From Ixodes scapularis (taxonomy: Eukaryota; Arthropoda; Arachnida; Ixodida; Ixodidae), in NCBI RefSeq assembly GCF_016920785.2, contig NW_024609837.1:50587609-50651608 (forward strand): a stretch of 64,000 nt of DNA, given 5' to 3'. Made by a program: the position numbers and the translations under genes. This document shows, piece after piece, positions 12,270-26,500 of this stretch; within the stretch, counting starts at the first letter, position 1, and each line of letters starts with the position of its first letter. A model generated the notes under the pieces. That model was not told where the DNA came from. It did no database searches and worked only from the letters and a program-made list of their open reading frames with translations.

Positions 12270-15200
12270 CTAAAAAAAGAAAAAGTAAAAAAACAACTGG
12301 AGCTTTTTTTTTTTATTGCAACACTCATACCGTGTATTCTTCAAAACAAAAACCTTCTTTTTCTCGTTTTTTTGTTGTTCTTTTTTTTTGGCCGGCGTGA
12401 ACGAGCGACTTATCGCACGAAGCTGTAAATCTGAGAATGAGAGAATAGAAATAGAGAATGCGAAAGTTTGAAACCATTAGGTTAATGAGATCAAAGGGGC
12501 CAAAAATATTTTTATGAGCCAGTTTTCACCTAAGCCTAATATCGTTAAAACAAAAACTTTATGCACGCACGTGGCATTTATGAAGTGTGAAGAAATTACG
12601 GCGAAATGCCAGGCTATTGTGTTGTATACGTGAAACGTTCTTCCACCACAAACGTGTAGCGATACTTTGTGTTTTCAGACGCCAGACGCTGACGCCGCTC
12701 TTCTCTTCTTGTTTTAACGCTATTAGGCCTAGGTGGAACGTCGGCCCACATAAAAATGGCACATATGTTTCATCCAGGTAACAAAAGTTCCTAAACTTTC
12801 GCATCCAATTCCTAGAGCTAGCGTCACATCCTCAGGGAATTTCAGATTCACGCTATGCGTTGTTTATTCACGCTTGCCGATGAACACGGTTTTCTTGGCT
12901 AAAAAACACCCGGTATTTAAAAAGTGCGAAAGCCGTTGATTGTACATTAATGAACATAAGATGTACCGTATCTGCTGGATTGTAATTCGCGGACAATACA
13001 TGTAGAAAAATTTGAATTTTACGGGGTTGCGGATGACCTACTGCTGCTGACTATACAAGGATTTGTTCTTTAGAGCGCAGCTCTTCGGCGCCCGTTTTCT
13101 CATACCTTGGCCTCGGCGCCGCCGTCAGTGTAACCGCTATATACGGGAACGGGCGCTTAAGTTTTCTATATTGCAACACAGCGTGCGTTGCATGATGGGC
13201 GACACAGATATTTACATCAATTCACCATCCCCGCTAAATTTAGCGGAGAAACTGAATTGGTGCGTACGTCTGTGATGTCCCCTAAAGCAATAGTGCGCGT
13301 GCTGCATTATGGGTACCCAATGTACCCTGCTAGCCCTGTCTGGCCTACCTCCAAAGAAAAAGGAAACACGACCAAAATTATATACAGCATATTTCTCTCT
13401 CAGATTCTTTATCACGGTGCATAGCAAAATCAAAATACCTCAAAAGCTACGTTCTAATTTCGCATTTCAGAGAAGCATAAACGTCTGTAAGTTTTACATG
13501 TCAATCATTCTGATCAGACATAAAAAATAATTGCGAATTACAGAGTGCGTTAATAAAAATATTTGTATATTCCAAGCTTTTTTCAGGCCGCACTGGTTAT
13601 ACCACGTGGAAAACAGCATGTTTGGCGACTTGCTCATTGCGCGAAGTAGTCCTTACAGAATTTGGTTGTCGAAGGAAGAAAATGCTTTTGGCGTTTGAAT
13701 TGTGTGCGCTTTCATGAAATAACATGAAGTTAATTCAAGATGTACCTATATATACCTTAATTAAACGTATGAAGGTGGAAAATAGTTACCCTCTGTGAAG
13801 AGCCGGTTTTGACTACGGTTCCTGAAGTGTACACAAGTATTCGCGTTTGCAAGTACAAACTCTGGGCGCCGCCATCTAGCTGCTGGGGCACCGACCTTAG
13901 TAAGGCGTCGTAATCGAATTATGGCGGCGCCCAAGTGCACCCCACGGGAGCAAGATGGCGGCGCCCGGAGCTAGTACTTGGAACCCTGTATAGAGAAGCG
14001 GGCAGTTGTCGAGGTGTGCTAATTATAGACTATCACCTCGCAGAAACCACGTCGCTGAAATCGTTGTCACGAGACTTGATGTAACACGACGTTGTCACGT
14101 CGTCAATTTGCCTTCTAAATTTAGTGGGCCAATTGACATCACCTGACGCGAGGTCGCATGACGTAGTGACTCGGAGTCAATTTCACGAATACATTCAGCG
14201 AGGAAATGGACGCAACAGTTACTCGTGACGGCTATTCTAGCCAAATTCGGCTGATAAAACACTTTCTGCGATAAAACCTTGCGGAATAAACGGCTTTTAT
14301 CTGACACTGTTCGTTGCGCTTCACATGTGCATTTTGCTTTCAGCCTTACATTAAAGACTAGAGTTGGGTGAAAACGTTTTCCGTGTTTCTCGGCTAAGGA
14401 TGCTGCAAGCTTTCTGCGCGAATTGCACTGGTCATTTATAAAGTGTGAGGCGAAGCCTCGGATGTTTGGAGGTTAGTGTTACTGTTGATATTACCTTTCG
14501 TTTCAAATTAAGTTCGACCGGATTCAACGCTATGATCAGATAGAGCCAATATATCAGCGCCAAAAGTTCGTTGTCACAACACTCGCCTTTTTTGTCCGGC
14601 TGCTTTCGATGTTAAGCCAATTACTTACAAAAAGAACCAAGCGCCGGATCAAGCCGCATTCACTGTGCTTGATTGTAGTAGCCGCTCATAGCCAACCTAT
14701 ATAGACAACGAGCGCCATGACAATGCACTTTTTGGGCTGCCTGGTTGACTCTGTCCGATCGTGGCTTTCACTGCGATCGACGTTAACGTGAAACGAAGTG
14801 GAAAGATGTTGAGAATCCGCCGAAATTACGGCATAACCTGGTTAGACTTTTTTTGTTGTTGTTTTTTTAGCTTCTATGCGACGTTGAACAAGCTTTGACT
14901 CAGGCCTAATTGTTATCCGCGCGCGCGAGAATTTCTAACAAGCTGATTCCACATGGCGAACTCAGATATATATTTCACTGGTTCACGTCAATAAACGAAC
15001 TAAAGCATTATGAGTGTATTTGTTGATCTTTATAATGCGTAGACATCGGCAGTAATTTTATGAAATATAAAATAAACTACATCACAGTTTGCCCCAAAAA
15101 TTTTGATTTTTTTCTGTGAAATGTCGGACAGCACTCTTCGTAAGTTAAACCTCGGCTAGTTTTGGCTAGGTGGCGCAAGTGACCGCCGCTATAAAGGTTA

Positions 15201-18200
15201 GAGTCGTTAACATCCATCCATTCCTTCGTATACAGTCTCAGTTTGATAAATGCGCGAATTTTCGCCGAACTAAATTGAACCCAGGGTTCGAAAAAAAGTT
15301 CTTGATATTCGACAATTTCCACGCACCAGCGATATAGCATCCCGATTGGCGACCTCCTCCATCGGGATAGAAGTCGACATGGCCGATAGGCCCGCGCATT
15401 CCAAGTTGAAGAATGCCGTTGCTGGTGTGAATAATGTCCACGAAGTCGGCATCGTCCGTGTCCAGATGCTCGCCTTCAAAATCTTTGCTGGCTGGATCTA
15501 AGCCTGGACGGAATTGTGACAGAGATTACAAATGTATGCGTCGCACTAAATCTAGTGTGTCTAAATCACAAAGTGCTTCCAACTGCTCGATCAGAATTAC
15601 GTGGTATGCGAGCCGCGTTTGCCATACGGACTGCAAGGAAGTGGGGAAAGCGTTGATTGGCTGCAAACGTCTTCACCCTTCTGCTTGCTTACCTTCTCGC
15701 TACGCCAAAGCGAAGCGAAAGCACACTTCCGACTAATTTCTATGGGAGAGGTCCGTCATTAAATTGCAAAAGCCCGCAATACACTGAGACGATTCTTCTC
15801 TACAATCCAGACTCTCACTAAATCAAGTAAAACTATAGCTCCATCTAGTGCACTGGCGTGCGGCCACAAAGACTCCGACCGTTATGGTATTTGATTCCGG
15901 CACAACTCCAGAACCAGCGGAGACCATCATCAACAGCACTGTTCAGTGCTGTCGGTTTATAGGCAGCAGAGAAGTTAAACAAATTGCTTCCAAACCTAAA
16001 ATAAAGAGATCAGAAGGATCCGGGGCGGACATTATTGGATGGAGACAATAATTTAGGAAATATCCTCGAGATACAATATGTTTACTAAATTCAGAATCTC
16101 TTTATTTATCTAATTCGTTAGGTATCCATAAGCAGCCCATATTCGAACGCAGGAGTGTACCTATTTCAATATTATGTACACGAAATGCAGCTTTGCGAGA
16201 ATATTTGCGGAGACAAAAATATATTACTCCACAAACAAAAATAAAATTAGGACACCTCACATTAAAAGCTCACTAGCTTGTCAAGTACCAATGCTGTCCA
16301 GGACAACTGAAGCGCTACCTTAAAAAATACCTGAAACTGAAAACCCGTCAAGTGTTGCCTCATAATAAACGGCTTTCGAGAGAACATCAACTTGAGTCAT
16401 ATCAACAACGTTTGACGTGTTAAAATTATACTGTGTATGAGTGATGGGTTTCAAAATGAATAAAATAATACGCGGCAAAACTAAAGCAATGCATGTCAGT
16501 AAAAAGACTCGATGGAAGCCTGCTATCTCTCTGCCACTTAACAGTCATGGAGGCAAACGTAGCATTGACGATACAATAAAAAAAAAAGAGGCCGCATCTC
16601 CACGTGGTGAATGATGTTGATTGGGGCAAGCTCTGATGGTGTCGATGATACTGATTTTATTGTTCATAGGTAGTGATGATGGTGCAGATATTTTTTTATT
16701 GCTCATAAGTAGTGCTGAGTTCCGGGTTGCCGTTTCGACTTTATTATTACTGCTTTATGGTCGGTGAAATGCAGAGCCAGTGGTTCTTCTAGCGGATCAG
16801 CTCGGATCCGCTAGAAGCCATGGGAACGCATCTCCACCGCTTAAGTCAACGGTCCATGTCAGAGAGAGAATGTGTGGTATGGATCGTGGTTATATACTCA
16901 GTTGAGCATTTGACCGCAGCGCCCTCTCGTCTATAAACTTTGAGCCAATGCATCCAAAGTTTAACGCGATTATATACGCATTTAACCGCAGCGCTTTCTC
17001 CTGTATAGACGTTTAGCGTCAACATGCAACGTTGGAGTGTAACGTAGTGGTTAAGACGTCTGCCTCGTATGGAGGTCCTCAGTTCAAAACCCCGTGCGGG
17101 CGTACATTTTTTTTTAAAGAGTGGGCCGATTTCGGGGGCAGTGCAATCGATGCAAGCACGGACGTCGGACGAATTGACGAGGCTAGACCCTAAGGAGCTT
17201 CGCCCCTAAAAGCAGTTTTCCAATATTCATAACTGCACGAAAATAGCAGGTTACTTTAAAAGGACACTGACACCACCCAATTTTTATTAATATTTTTGAC
17301 AGGCGATTAGCTATGGCGTCAAAGGACTACCCGATCAATAATTTGCTACAGCGTCACGTGCATTTTGAATAATGTAAAAAGACGCAAACTGCTCGAAACT
17401 GAAACAGGACTGGGGAGGAATAAGAAATATAGTGGAGGAGAAAGTTGGAGGAAGTCACGTGGTGGCGAAAAATATTTGTTTTCCAATCAACGGATTTTTA
17501 CTTTCTAGAAGCCACAAAAAATTAGCATCGTGTTTATTTCCTATCTTTAATATTGTCTGTGTGCCTTCCTTCCTACTTTGATTATAATCGGTTGTGGTGT
17601 CTAAACCACAGAAAACTGCACGTGACCACGGACAACAAAGTGAGCCAGCAGTTCTAGTTTCGCGGTTTTCGGGCGGGAAGAAAACGAATTTTAAACTGCG
17701 AAATGTTTTCTGGGTAGTTGGGCTCTTGTATGTCATGCACAAATAAAAAGTTTGGCGAGCATAAATATTCTGTCAGCGCCCCTTTAACAGTGACTTTATA
17801 AAGGGCGCAAAAAAAAACAAAGAAAAACAATAGATTGAAACGGATTTAGGCTGAGCTAGTTGGCTCATTGCTTACGATGGTCCAGCAGAACAAGAATTAC
17901 ACCACACACAAAAAACACACCCTTCACACTGCTGATCTGAATGGTACGTTTACCAGCAGTGTGAATGATGTGTTTTAGTTTGTGTGTGGTGTAATCTGTA
18001 CAGTAGGCCCATCGTAATGAATAGACTGAAAGAAAGATGTTGCCATGTGTAGTTGCGAAATCTTGACAAACTTCCCACTAGCATGTGAAAACGACCAAGT
18101 AGGCATAGTCAATTCAATATTTTTTAAATTATTACAAGAATTTGTATTCATTGTGTATCTTAAAAAATCCAAAGATTATATTACCACTGAGAGAACTCCT

Positions 18201-20421
18201 ATAAATTTAGAAGTTTCAGTAATTAGGCCCTTATGTAAGGGTGGAAGTAAAATGAACTTTGGAAGTTATCTAACAATATATTACAAGTAGTTTAGTATAT
18301 CATAAACATATCGGTCCAAATAAATACGAATAGTCCCCATGATATTGTTTCGCCAATTACCGCTGTACACCATGCTCGTCACAAAAGTATTACAAGTACA
18401 GCAACAACCAGTACGGTTTTCACAAAGATAAAAGTAAAAAAGCTTCCCCGTGTTGCATTAACGGAAGCCTTCTTACCAAATTGCTCTGGCATTATTGTTC
18501 CACCTGTCGAAAACATTCGACATATTGGTGATTTATTACTTCTAACTGAACTTAACACAGTGGTTCAAGGAGCCATTTTGGACAACTTTTATTAATGTTT
18601 ATCAGATCAAATAGAGTTGGCGAAAATTTAAAATAGCTCACGTTACTAGGATATTTCATGTGCAGTAGGAAAGCACTTTGCGCTTAATGTTGTTTAACAA
18701 TTACATAACCTATGTTTCCTTTAAATAAGGTGCCGTGTTTTTTCGGGGTTTTTTATTTGTGCGAATCGCTGTTTTTCGGTCTTTATTTTCAATACCAGGC
18801 CATGTATTGAGGTTTATCGGGGCCAATGTTATAAAACATCTGTATATACATAAATTTGTGACGCCAAATACCCCCCCCCCCCCCCTCCTTTCGTACCCTC
18901 TTCTCATCCAGGGTCCATGAAACTTACGCCCCTGACCAAAATACTCGAGAAACTTCATCTCTGCAACGAGAACGGAGAAGGGGCAAGGGAGGCGATTCTT
19001 CAAGCAAAAAGACAAAACTCAAGGACAGTGCGGGTTGAGTTTCGGTTCACAAGAAAGGAATGCTAAAGATAAAATGTATTTTCCTAAACCCGGGGATTTT
19101 CCTATTAAAAAAAACAAGCATCATATCGAAGTTTTTTTGTTTTGTTTTGTCTTCCTTAATTTTGAGAAGACCACTTCGGGGATTCTTTATCGCGGTCGAT
19201 CGCACCTTGCCGTAAATACGGAGCCCTACCTTTAAAGCATAGAAACTTCCCATGTGCATACAATACAGCGGAATTATCACCATATGAGAGTCGTGGAAAG
19301 GCAACTCCGATACTTGAAAAATACATGAACATGCTATCAGATAGGTTCTCGGAGAATATCATTAGAGTAACAAGAAACACCGCATAACTAATGTGCTACC
19401 GCAATCCCCACAAACGTGTTTAACGACAAGCATTCATTTCATTTTCGTCAAGGGAGTGCATGCAACTGTACATTGTTACCAAATGAGCATGCCGCCTCGG
19501 TGGCTCCGAGGCGAGAGCGCTGGCCTACGTATGCCCATATGGCGGGTTCGAATCCCGGCCGAGGTGACCGCAATCTGACGGAGGCTTATTGCGGAGGAGG
19601 CGCCGTGTAACTGAGCTTGCGCTTGCACGTCCAAAAGATCCCCAGGTGGTCCAAATTAATCCCGAGTCCTCCGCTGCGGGCCTGCCAGATGCCCAACGTT
19701 GGTTTGGCACGTAAAACCCCCAATTTGATTTGACCAAATGAGCAATTGGTAAAGCCCAGCTAGGTATATTTGTCTTCCAAAAAGATTTTATAAAACCAGC
19801 CAATGAAGTTCTTTAACAAAATGGGTGTTACCTTTCTCGTTTAAACAGTGCGTGTGAGCAAAATGATCCCTAGATGGTTTATGTGGCCCTAGACTTCGTT
19901 TCAACGTAACTCCCGACACAGCCGACGCTACGGGCTAATGGGAACAAACATGCAGCGTGGAAAGCGCAAAGTCATTAGAGTTTTTTTTTTTACATGTTTG
20001 CTTCAGGGACAATACAACATGGAAAGTAACATGACAAACACCACGATGGCGCATTTCGGGCATTTTGTGACTTGTCTTATCAGCGCGTAGCGTCGGCTGC
20101 GTCTGCATTTAAAATGAAACGGGGTATAGTAAGTCGTGTTTGTAATACGGTGTTATCGTGTAGAGTCAATACCTAGAAAATAAGAAACTAGGCCTACACA
20201 GGCTCCTCAAGAAACTTGCGAATGACATTGCGTATGGGGGCAGTATTAGAATGTAGAGGGCACTGATAAAAATATTGGATTGGGTATGCTCTGATGTCCT
20301 AAACTGCATGAGTATTTAATATTAATTGGGCATTACAACGATAAAAGCTTAAGAATTGAGGTAGAAAAAGAAAAACCTCAAATGTACAAAAAACATGCAC
20401 TAAACAAGGTGTATATTAATT

Positions 20422-20514
<93 letters not shown>

Positions 20515-23500
20515 GGTGTTTTTGCGAAGACTTTCAAAAATCCTAAACATGAGGGCGTTTGAAAAAGAAACAAATTGTCTTCGGGAAGAAACTACAAGCA
20601 ACGGGGGGCGTCAGGGATTGACAAAAGCGTACTATTTAGCCAACTAATTAATTAAAATTTGTTAATTAACTTTTTAATTACTGGAATTAGACATATAATT
20701 CCAATTAGAAAGTTGCTGAGCGTTATCGAAAACCACAAAATTAGTCATTTTCAGAGAGACTTTGAGCACGTGAGAAGAGTAGTAGCGCACTAAAGTTACC
20801 ACTCGTGGAGCAGGTACAAGGCTGGGGCTAGATAAGAGGCGGAAAAATGGCACGGGCGCCTTCCCGCAACCGCTAGCCTTGTACCTGCTCCACGAGTGGT
20901 ACTACTCTTCTCACGCGCTCAAAGTCTTTCTGAAAACGACTGATTTAGCGGTTTTTAATAACGCTCAGCAACTTTCTAATTGGAACCATAAGTCTATTTC
21001 CACTAATTAAAAAGTTTATTAACAAATTTTAATTAATTAGCTGGTTAATTAGTATGTTTTTCGCAATTCCTGACGTCCGCCGTGGCTGGTAGTATGTTCC
21101 CGAAGGCAGTTTCTTCTTTTTTCAAACGCCCTAATTTTTAGGATTTCTGAAAGTCTTCGCAAAAACAGCCGGTATATATATATGTATATATATATTACAA
21201 CAATTCGGGGATTCTAAATTAGTAAGTCAATGTACAATTCGATCGCCTTACTCATATTGCAAAGCTGAAAACACCGTTTGTAATGTAAAACTGCTTTAAA
21301 TTATTTTCATCCCCAAAATGCCACGCGACTAAAACCGCGTTTCGCCGAGAAGTTGTGAACTTTGTAAGCTTTCTTATATCAGCGGACTGTCGCTTGGAAG
21401 CGATGGCTTTACCGTCGTTTCCAGGCTATAGTCCGGGAATCGCGCATGTTTAAAAGTTTAAATGTTACGTGGTGCGATCTATCTACAAGTGCGGATTGTA
21501 CAAGGATTTCTCTTTTCCAGATTGTTTGTTATTAAAATACTTGACAGTTTTTGTGAAGTAGAGATAATGTTAATAATGGATATCTGTATTATACAGTCTT
21601 GTTCGTGAGGTGATGAGGCAGGCATTCGCCAACATGTTCTTTGTCTGAGATTGCTTTAGGGGCACCTAGTTCTTACTAAGGAAATTTTTTTTTTATCAAG
21701 TGACATTTGCCTTAGCGTATTATTCTACGCTAAGTGTGACAACAGTTTAAAAAAATATGGTAGAAGCGCTCATGCGCATGCAGTAACCAGCCCCCTCTCT
21801 CTCTACATGTGCGCTCTAAATTCTGGACGTAAGTATAAAATACGATACAATATAATTTTATTGCATTTCCTGCACCTTTTGCAGAGCTTTGTCTACATAC
21901 GCTAAGAAGGCTTGAGCGGGGGACGCGAAAGATGCGTTACGGAGGGAAAAGTAAAAAAAAAGTAAACGGAGAACACATTTTGAATGTCCAACGAAATTTC
22001 ACATTCGAAAGAAAGACGACATCTTTAAACAAATTTCGATTTGTTTCGAGTATACGCTGCGACCAAAGCCGAAAAGGAAGTATGACTAGAGGGTCGGCAG
22101 GCGGCGCCCCAGCGCTCAAGTCACACCTCCGATCTGCTCAGCACAGACGACCTACTTCCAGCGAAAATTTACCTCAGCGACCTGATTCAACGTTACCATT
22201 GTGTGCCTCAAGACTTCCCGAGCACGTCGATCCCAAACTTGCGACCGTAGGTGCGATATTTTGCATTTTACGACCACTTCAAGTTTCGAAGCGGGATCGC
22301 CCCGCTAAGCCTACCACGCTAGCGGCGAGGCCTGGCCAGAGCTCCGGCCACCTCGCCGCCACCGATGGCGGACGCGCCGCTCAGCGCCGCCGCCGACGCA
22401 GCCCACCTGTCGTCCGCCGGGTCCTGGGGGGACGAAGACATGGAAACCCGCCAAACGCAAGATGCTTCTCCGGCCGAGAAGGAGAACGACGAAAATACTG
22501 AACCTTGGATCACCGTTACGAAGCGTGCCCGCCGCCGCGGGCAGCAGCCACGTTCTACCACGCCGCCCCTACCTCTACCGCCACTGAAGCCCGCTCTCCA
22601 CCAAAGCCGGCCGAAGGTGCGCAAGCCCCGACCACCCCCACTTCCCGCCGACGACTTCAAGTTGGCGATTCGTCCACGGAACGGCCTGCAGCTCAACAAG
22701 GTGAGCCCGGGGAAGTTAGTGGACGCCATCGCTCTTGCGGCGCAGCTACAAATCGGCGCCACCGAATTCAAAGTACGCCTCGACGCAGACCAAAACATTC
22801 TTGTTCTGAGCACCCCCTCCCAAGCTACGGCCTCGGCACTCAGCAAAGTGCAGAAACTTATAATTGATGAAACCACATACGATATCGCATCGTACGGTGT
22901 AGCCCCCGATAACTCGTGTAAGGGGGTGATTTATAACATCGCCCACGACACTACGCCCGAAATGGTGCTCCAGCGTATTGCAGCTCCCGGCTACGAAGCC
23001 CTCACCTGTCGAAGACTGGGCAACACAACAACCATGGTGATCACATTCTTGGGAAAGCGAGTACCATACTACATTGAACTTTCCGGATTTCTGATACGGT
23101 GCTACCTCTACAAGCGGACCGTGCCCCACTGCCGAACCTGCCATGAGATCGGCCACAGAGCGGATGTCTGCCCGCGCCCCCCGGTCACGCCCAAGTGCAG
23201 AGAGTGCGGCGCGCCGCTAACGACGGAGCAACATGACTGCCACCCCCGATGCTCTTTGTGCGGCGGAAATCACCCGACGGCAACCAAACCCTGCCCTAAA
23301 AGGTTCCTCTCGCCCGTCAACCGCCGGAAACCGCAGCAGCACCTGGGGAACCCCCCGCAGTCCCCCAGGCGCGTCAGCTCCCCATCCCCGGGATCCAATG
23401 GCCGGCGCTCAGCGTCCCGCCAGTCCCGGTCCCCCACACAGCGCGGAGGTGTCCGAGGAAGGAGCGCTTCCAGACACCGTCCCGGTTCCAGGCGTCGGAC

Positions 23501-26500
23501 TCCGTCGCGGAACCGGCAGCCCTCCCGTTCCAGGACCCCAGGCCGAGGTCGCTCCGCTAGTGCCAGGAGGGGAGGCCAGGGAGCAGCGCAGGCCACACAG
23601 CAGGTGAGCTGGGCGCAGGTTGTCTCTCCCGAAGCTCGTCCCCCACCGACCCCACAAGTCAGCGCAGAGCTAGCCCAAGCACACGCATCTATTGCGTGTC
23701 TCAAAGAAGAAAACGCTACACTGAGGGCAGAAATCACTCAAGTCCACGCAGAGCTCGCAGCACTCAGAGATAAATTACTCGGAAGAACTAGAGATATTCC
23801 GGCACAGAACACACAAAACCCACCCCCCGAGAAGCGCAAACGGGCAGAGAAACCAGAGCCCACAGATTCCCCTAATTCCACACCGCAGCGAGCACCCGCG
23901 CAGCCCAACACACTGCCGGGGCTCCCACACGCCCAACATACCACTTCCCAGCAGATCGAGGAGATTGTAGCAAGGGCCATCCAGTCTCTTCATACATCCC
24001 TACAGGTTACTCTTAATCAGCAACTCACAGCTATAAAACAGACAGCGGCTCAACAACAACTATTCAATACTCAGATGGAGGAACGCGTCGCGAAACTAGA
24101 GGAACGCTTACCAACTCTCGATGCTCGGCGCAACCGGCGCCAGAAGGAAACGACTCACCCAGACCAACCGGAACCCCACATGCTGCAAGAACTACCCCCC
24201 TCTCACAACCTCGATGGCTGCTACTCAACATCCAGGCAGTAAGCGCGAGGGTCCCCGAGGCGAAACCACGGTGTGGCAGTGGAATTGCCGGGGCTACAAG
24301 AACAAGTACGGATCACTCACACAATACATCTCCACGTCCACAACACCACCCGAACTCATCGCGCTGCAAGAAACGAACACACAAGTCCGCCTACCCGGCT
24401 ACGTCACGTACAGAACTGACACGGGGAACAGCCTTCACACCCTGGTTAGTAAGCGATTAGTAGCAGTCCAACACCATCTCCAACAATCCGAACCGCTTGC
24501 CATTCTCCTCGAGATCATCCCGCCGGCAACCAAGAAGAAAAACCCCATGTTCCTGTTAAATTTATACTGTCGGCCGAAAAGCTCGCCAACGATACTCAGG
24601 CACGTGTTGGAGCAGGCCACACACATAGCAGCCAACAACCCGCTGCTAATAGTGGGCGACTTCAACGCAGCCCACCCCCTCTGGGGCTATGCGTACGCCA
24701 ACCCCAGGGGAAACCTGCTTCACAAACTTATTGAGGACATGGACCTCACCCTCGTCACTGACCCCACAAACAGCACGAGGCTCGGCACAAGTGTCACAAG
24801 GGACACCAACCCCGACCTAACCCTCACCAGAAACATCCCCCAAGCTGACTGGACCCACCTGGAGGAGTACCTAGGCAGCGATCACGCGCTGCTAGCCACC
24901 ACCCTTCATGGGCTCGAATACAAGGCCAGGATAGGCACTGCTCGCCTCACAGATTGGGCCAAGATGCGGGAGACAAGATCACAACGACCCGGAAACGAAG
25001 ACCGCCAACACCACCTCCACATCCAGGACTGGATTACCCAGCTCCACCAGGATGTCCTGGCACATACTAAAACTCTACAAACGTCCACCACCATCCCGTG
25101 CATCGACGCTCGCCTCCTCCACATGTGGGAGGCCCGACGCAGCCTCCTGAAGCGGTTGAAGCGCCAACGATGGAATCGTAAACTCAAGAAACGCATCGCC
25201 CTACTCACGGAGGAGGCAGCGGAATACGCCACCTCGCTATGCAGAGAAAATTGGCTATCTCTCTGCGACGGCTTGAGAGGAACGCTGAGCACGTCCAAGA
25301 CGTGGAAGCTATTGCGCTACCTCATCAACCCAGCCAGTGGCAAAACGGAATCCCACCACAACTTGGCCCGAGTGATCCATCAGTTTCCAGGAAAAGGGGC
25401 AGACCTCCTTTTGACCCTCAAAGCCCGGTACTTCCCCACACAACCATCGGAGCCGCTACCTCCGTACACTGGCAGTCCAAACGATCTCCTGGATGAAGAC
25501 ATTCATCTCCATGAAGTATCTGCGGCATTACAACGCCTGCAACGACACACAACCCCGGGAATGGACCAAATCACCAATAAAGCGCTCATTAATCTTGACA
25601 GCCCCTCACTACTAGAGCTTACCGCTCATCTAAACAAAGTATGGCGCGAAGGAAGCCTTCCCGAGGACTGGAAAACGGCGGAGGTCCGTCTCATACCGAA
25701 GCCAGGCAAACCACCAGACATTGAGAACCTACGCCCCATCTCCTTAACTTCTTGCGTTGGAAAACTCCTGGAGCACATCGTTCTCAACAGGTTGCAACCG
25801 TACCTGGAAGACTCGGGCAAACTTCCGACAACAATGGTAGGATTCCGTCCGCACCTCTCAACCCAGGACATCTTACTTCAAATAAAAGAGGAGGTAATGG
25901 CACCAGCGACGCGCAACTCTCCCACCGCCCTCCTCGCCCTGGATCTTAAAGGGGCGTTTGATAACGTCAAGCACTCAGCGATCCTACAAAGGCTGAACAC
26001 CCTTGGGTGTGGGGCCAGGACGTACCACTACATAAGGGATTTCCTGTCGGATAGAAAAGCCATCCTGAAGATCGGGGATCAAGCCACGGACCCCTTCCCA
26101 CTGGGTGGACGCGGCACACCACAAGGAGCAGTGCTATCCCCTCTCCTGTTTAATATTGCCCTCATAGGACTTCCGCCGCTCCTCGACAACATCCCGGGGA
26201 TTCGGCATGGCTTATATGCGGACGACATTACCATCTGGTCGTCCACAGGGTCAATCGGGGCAATGGAGAGCCGTCTGCAGGACGCGGCGGACGTGGTGAA
26301 TGCCTATGCTAAGACTTGCGGCCTCAGCTGCGCCCCCCAGAAGTCGGAGCTACTCCTGGTTTCGCCACGAAAGCAGCACCCTCCCGGCTCGCCCACTATC
26401 ACCATACACCTGGAGGGACACACCATCGCCCCATCCCGGAGCGTGAAGATACTGGGAATGATTTTCCAGGCGGATCGCAACAACTCTATATTGGTGAAGA

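Noticed and set aside
17034..17112. Functional tRNA gene
   Set aside because: A- and B-box-like blocks are present, but no acceptor stem or full cloverleaf could be drawn.
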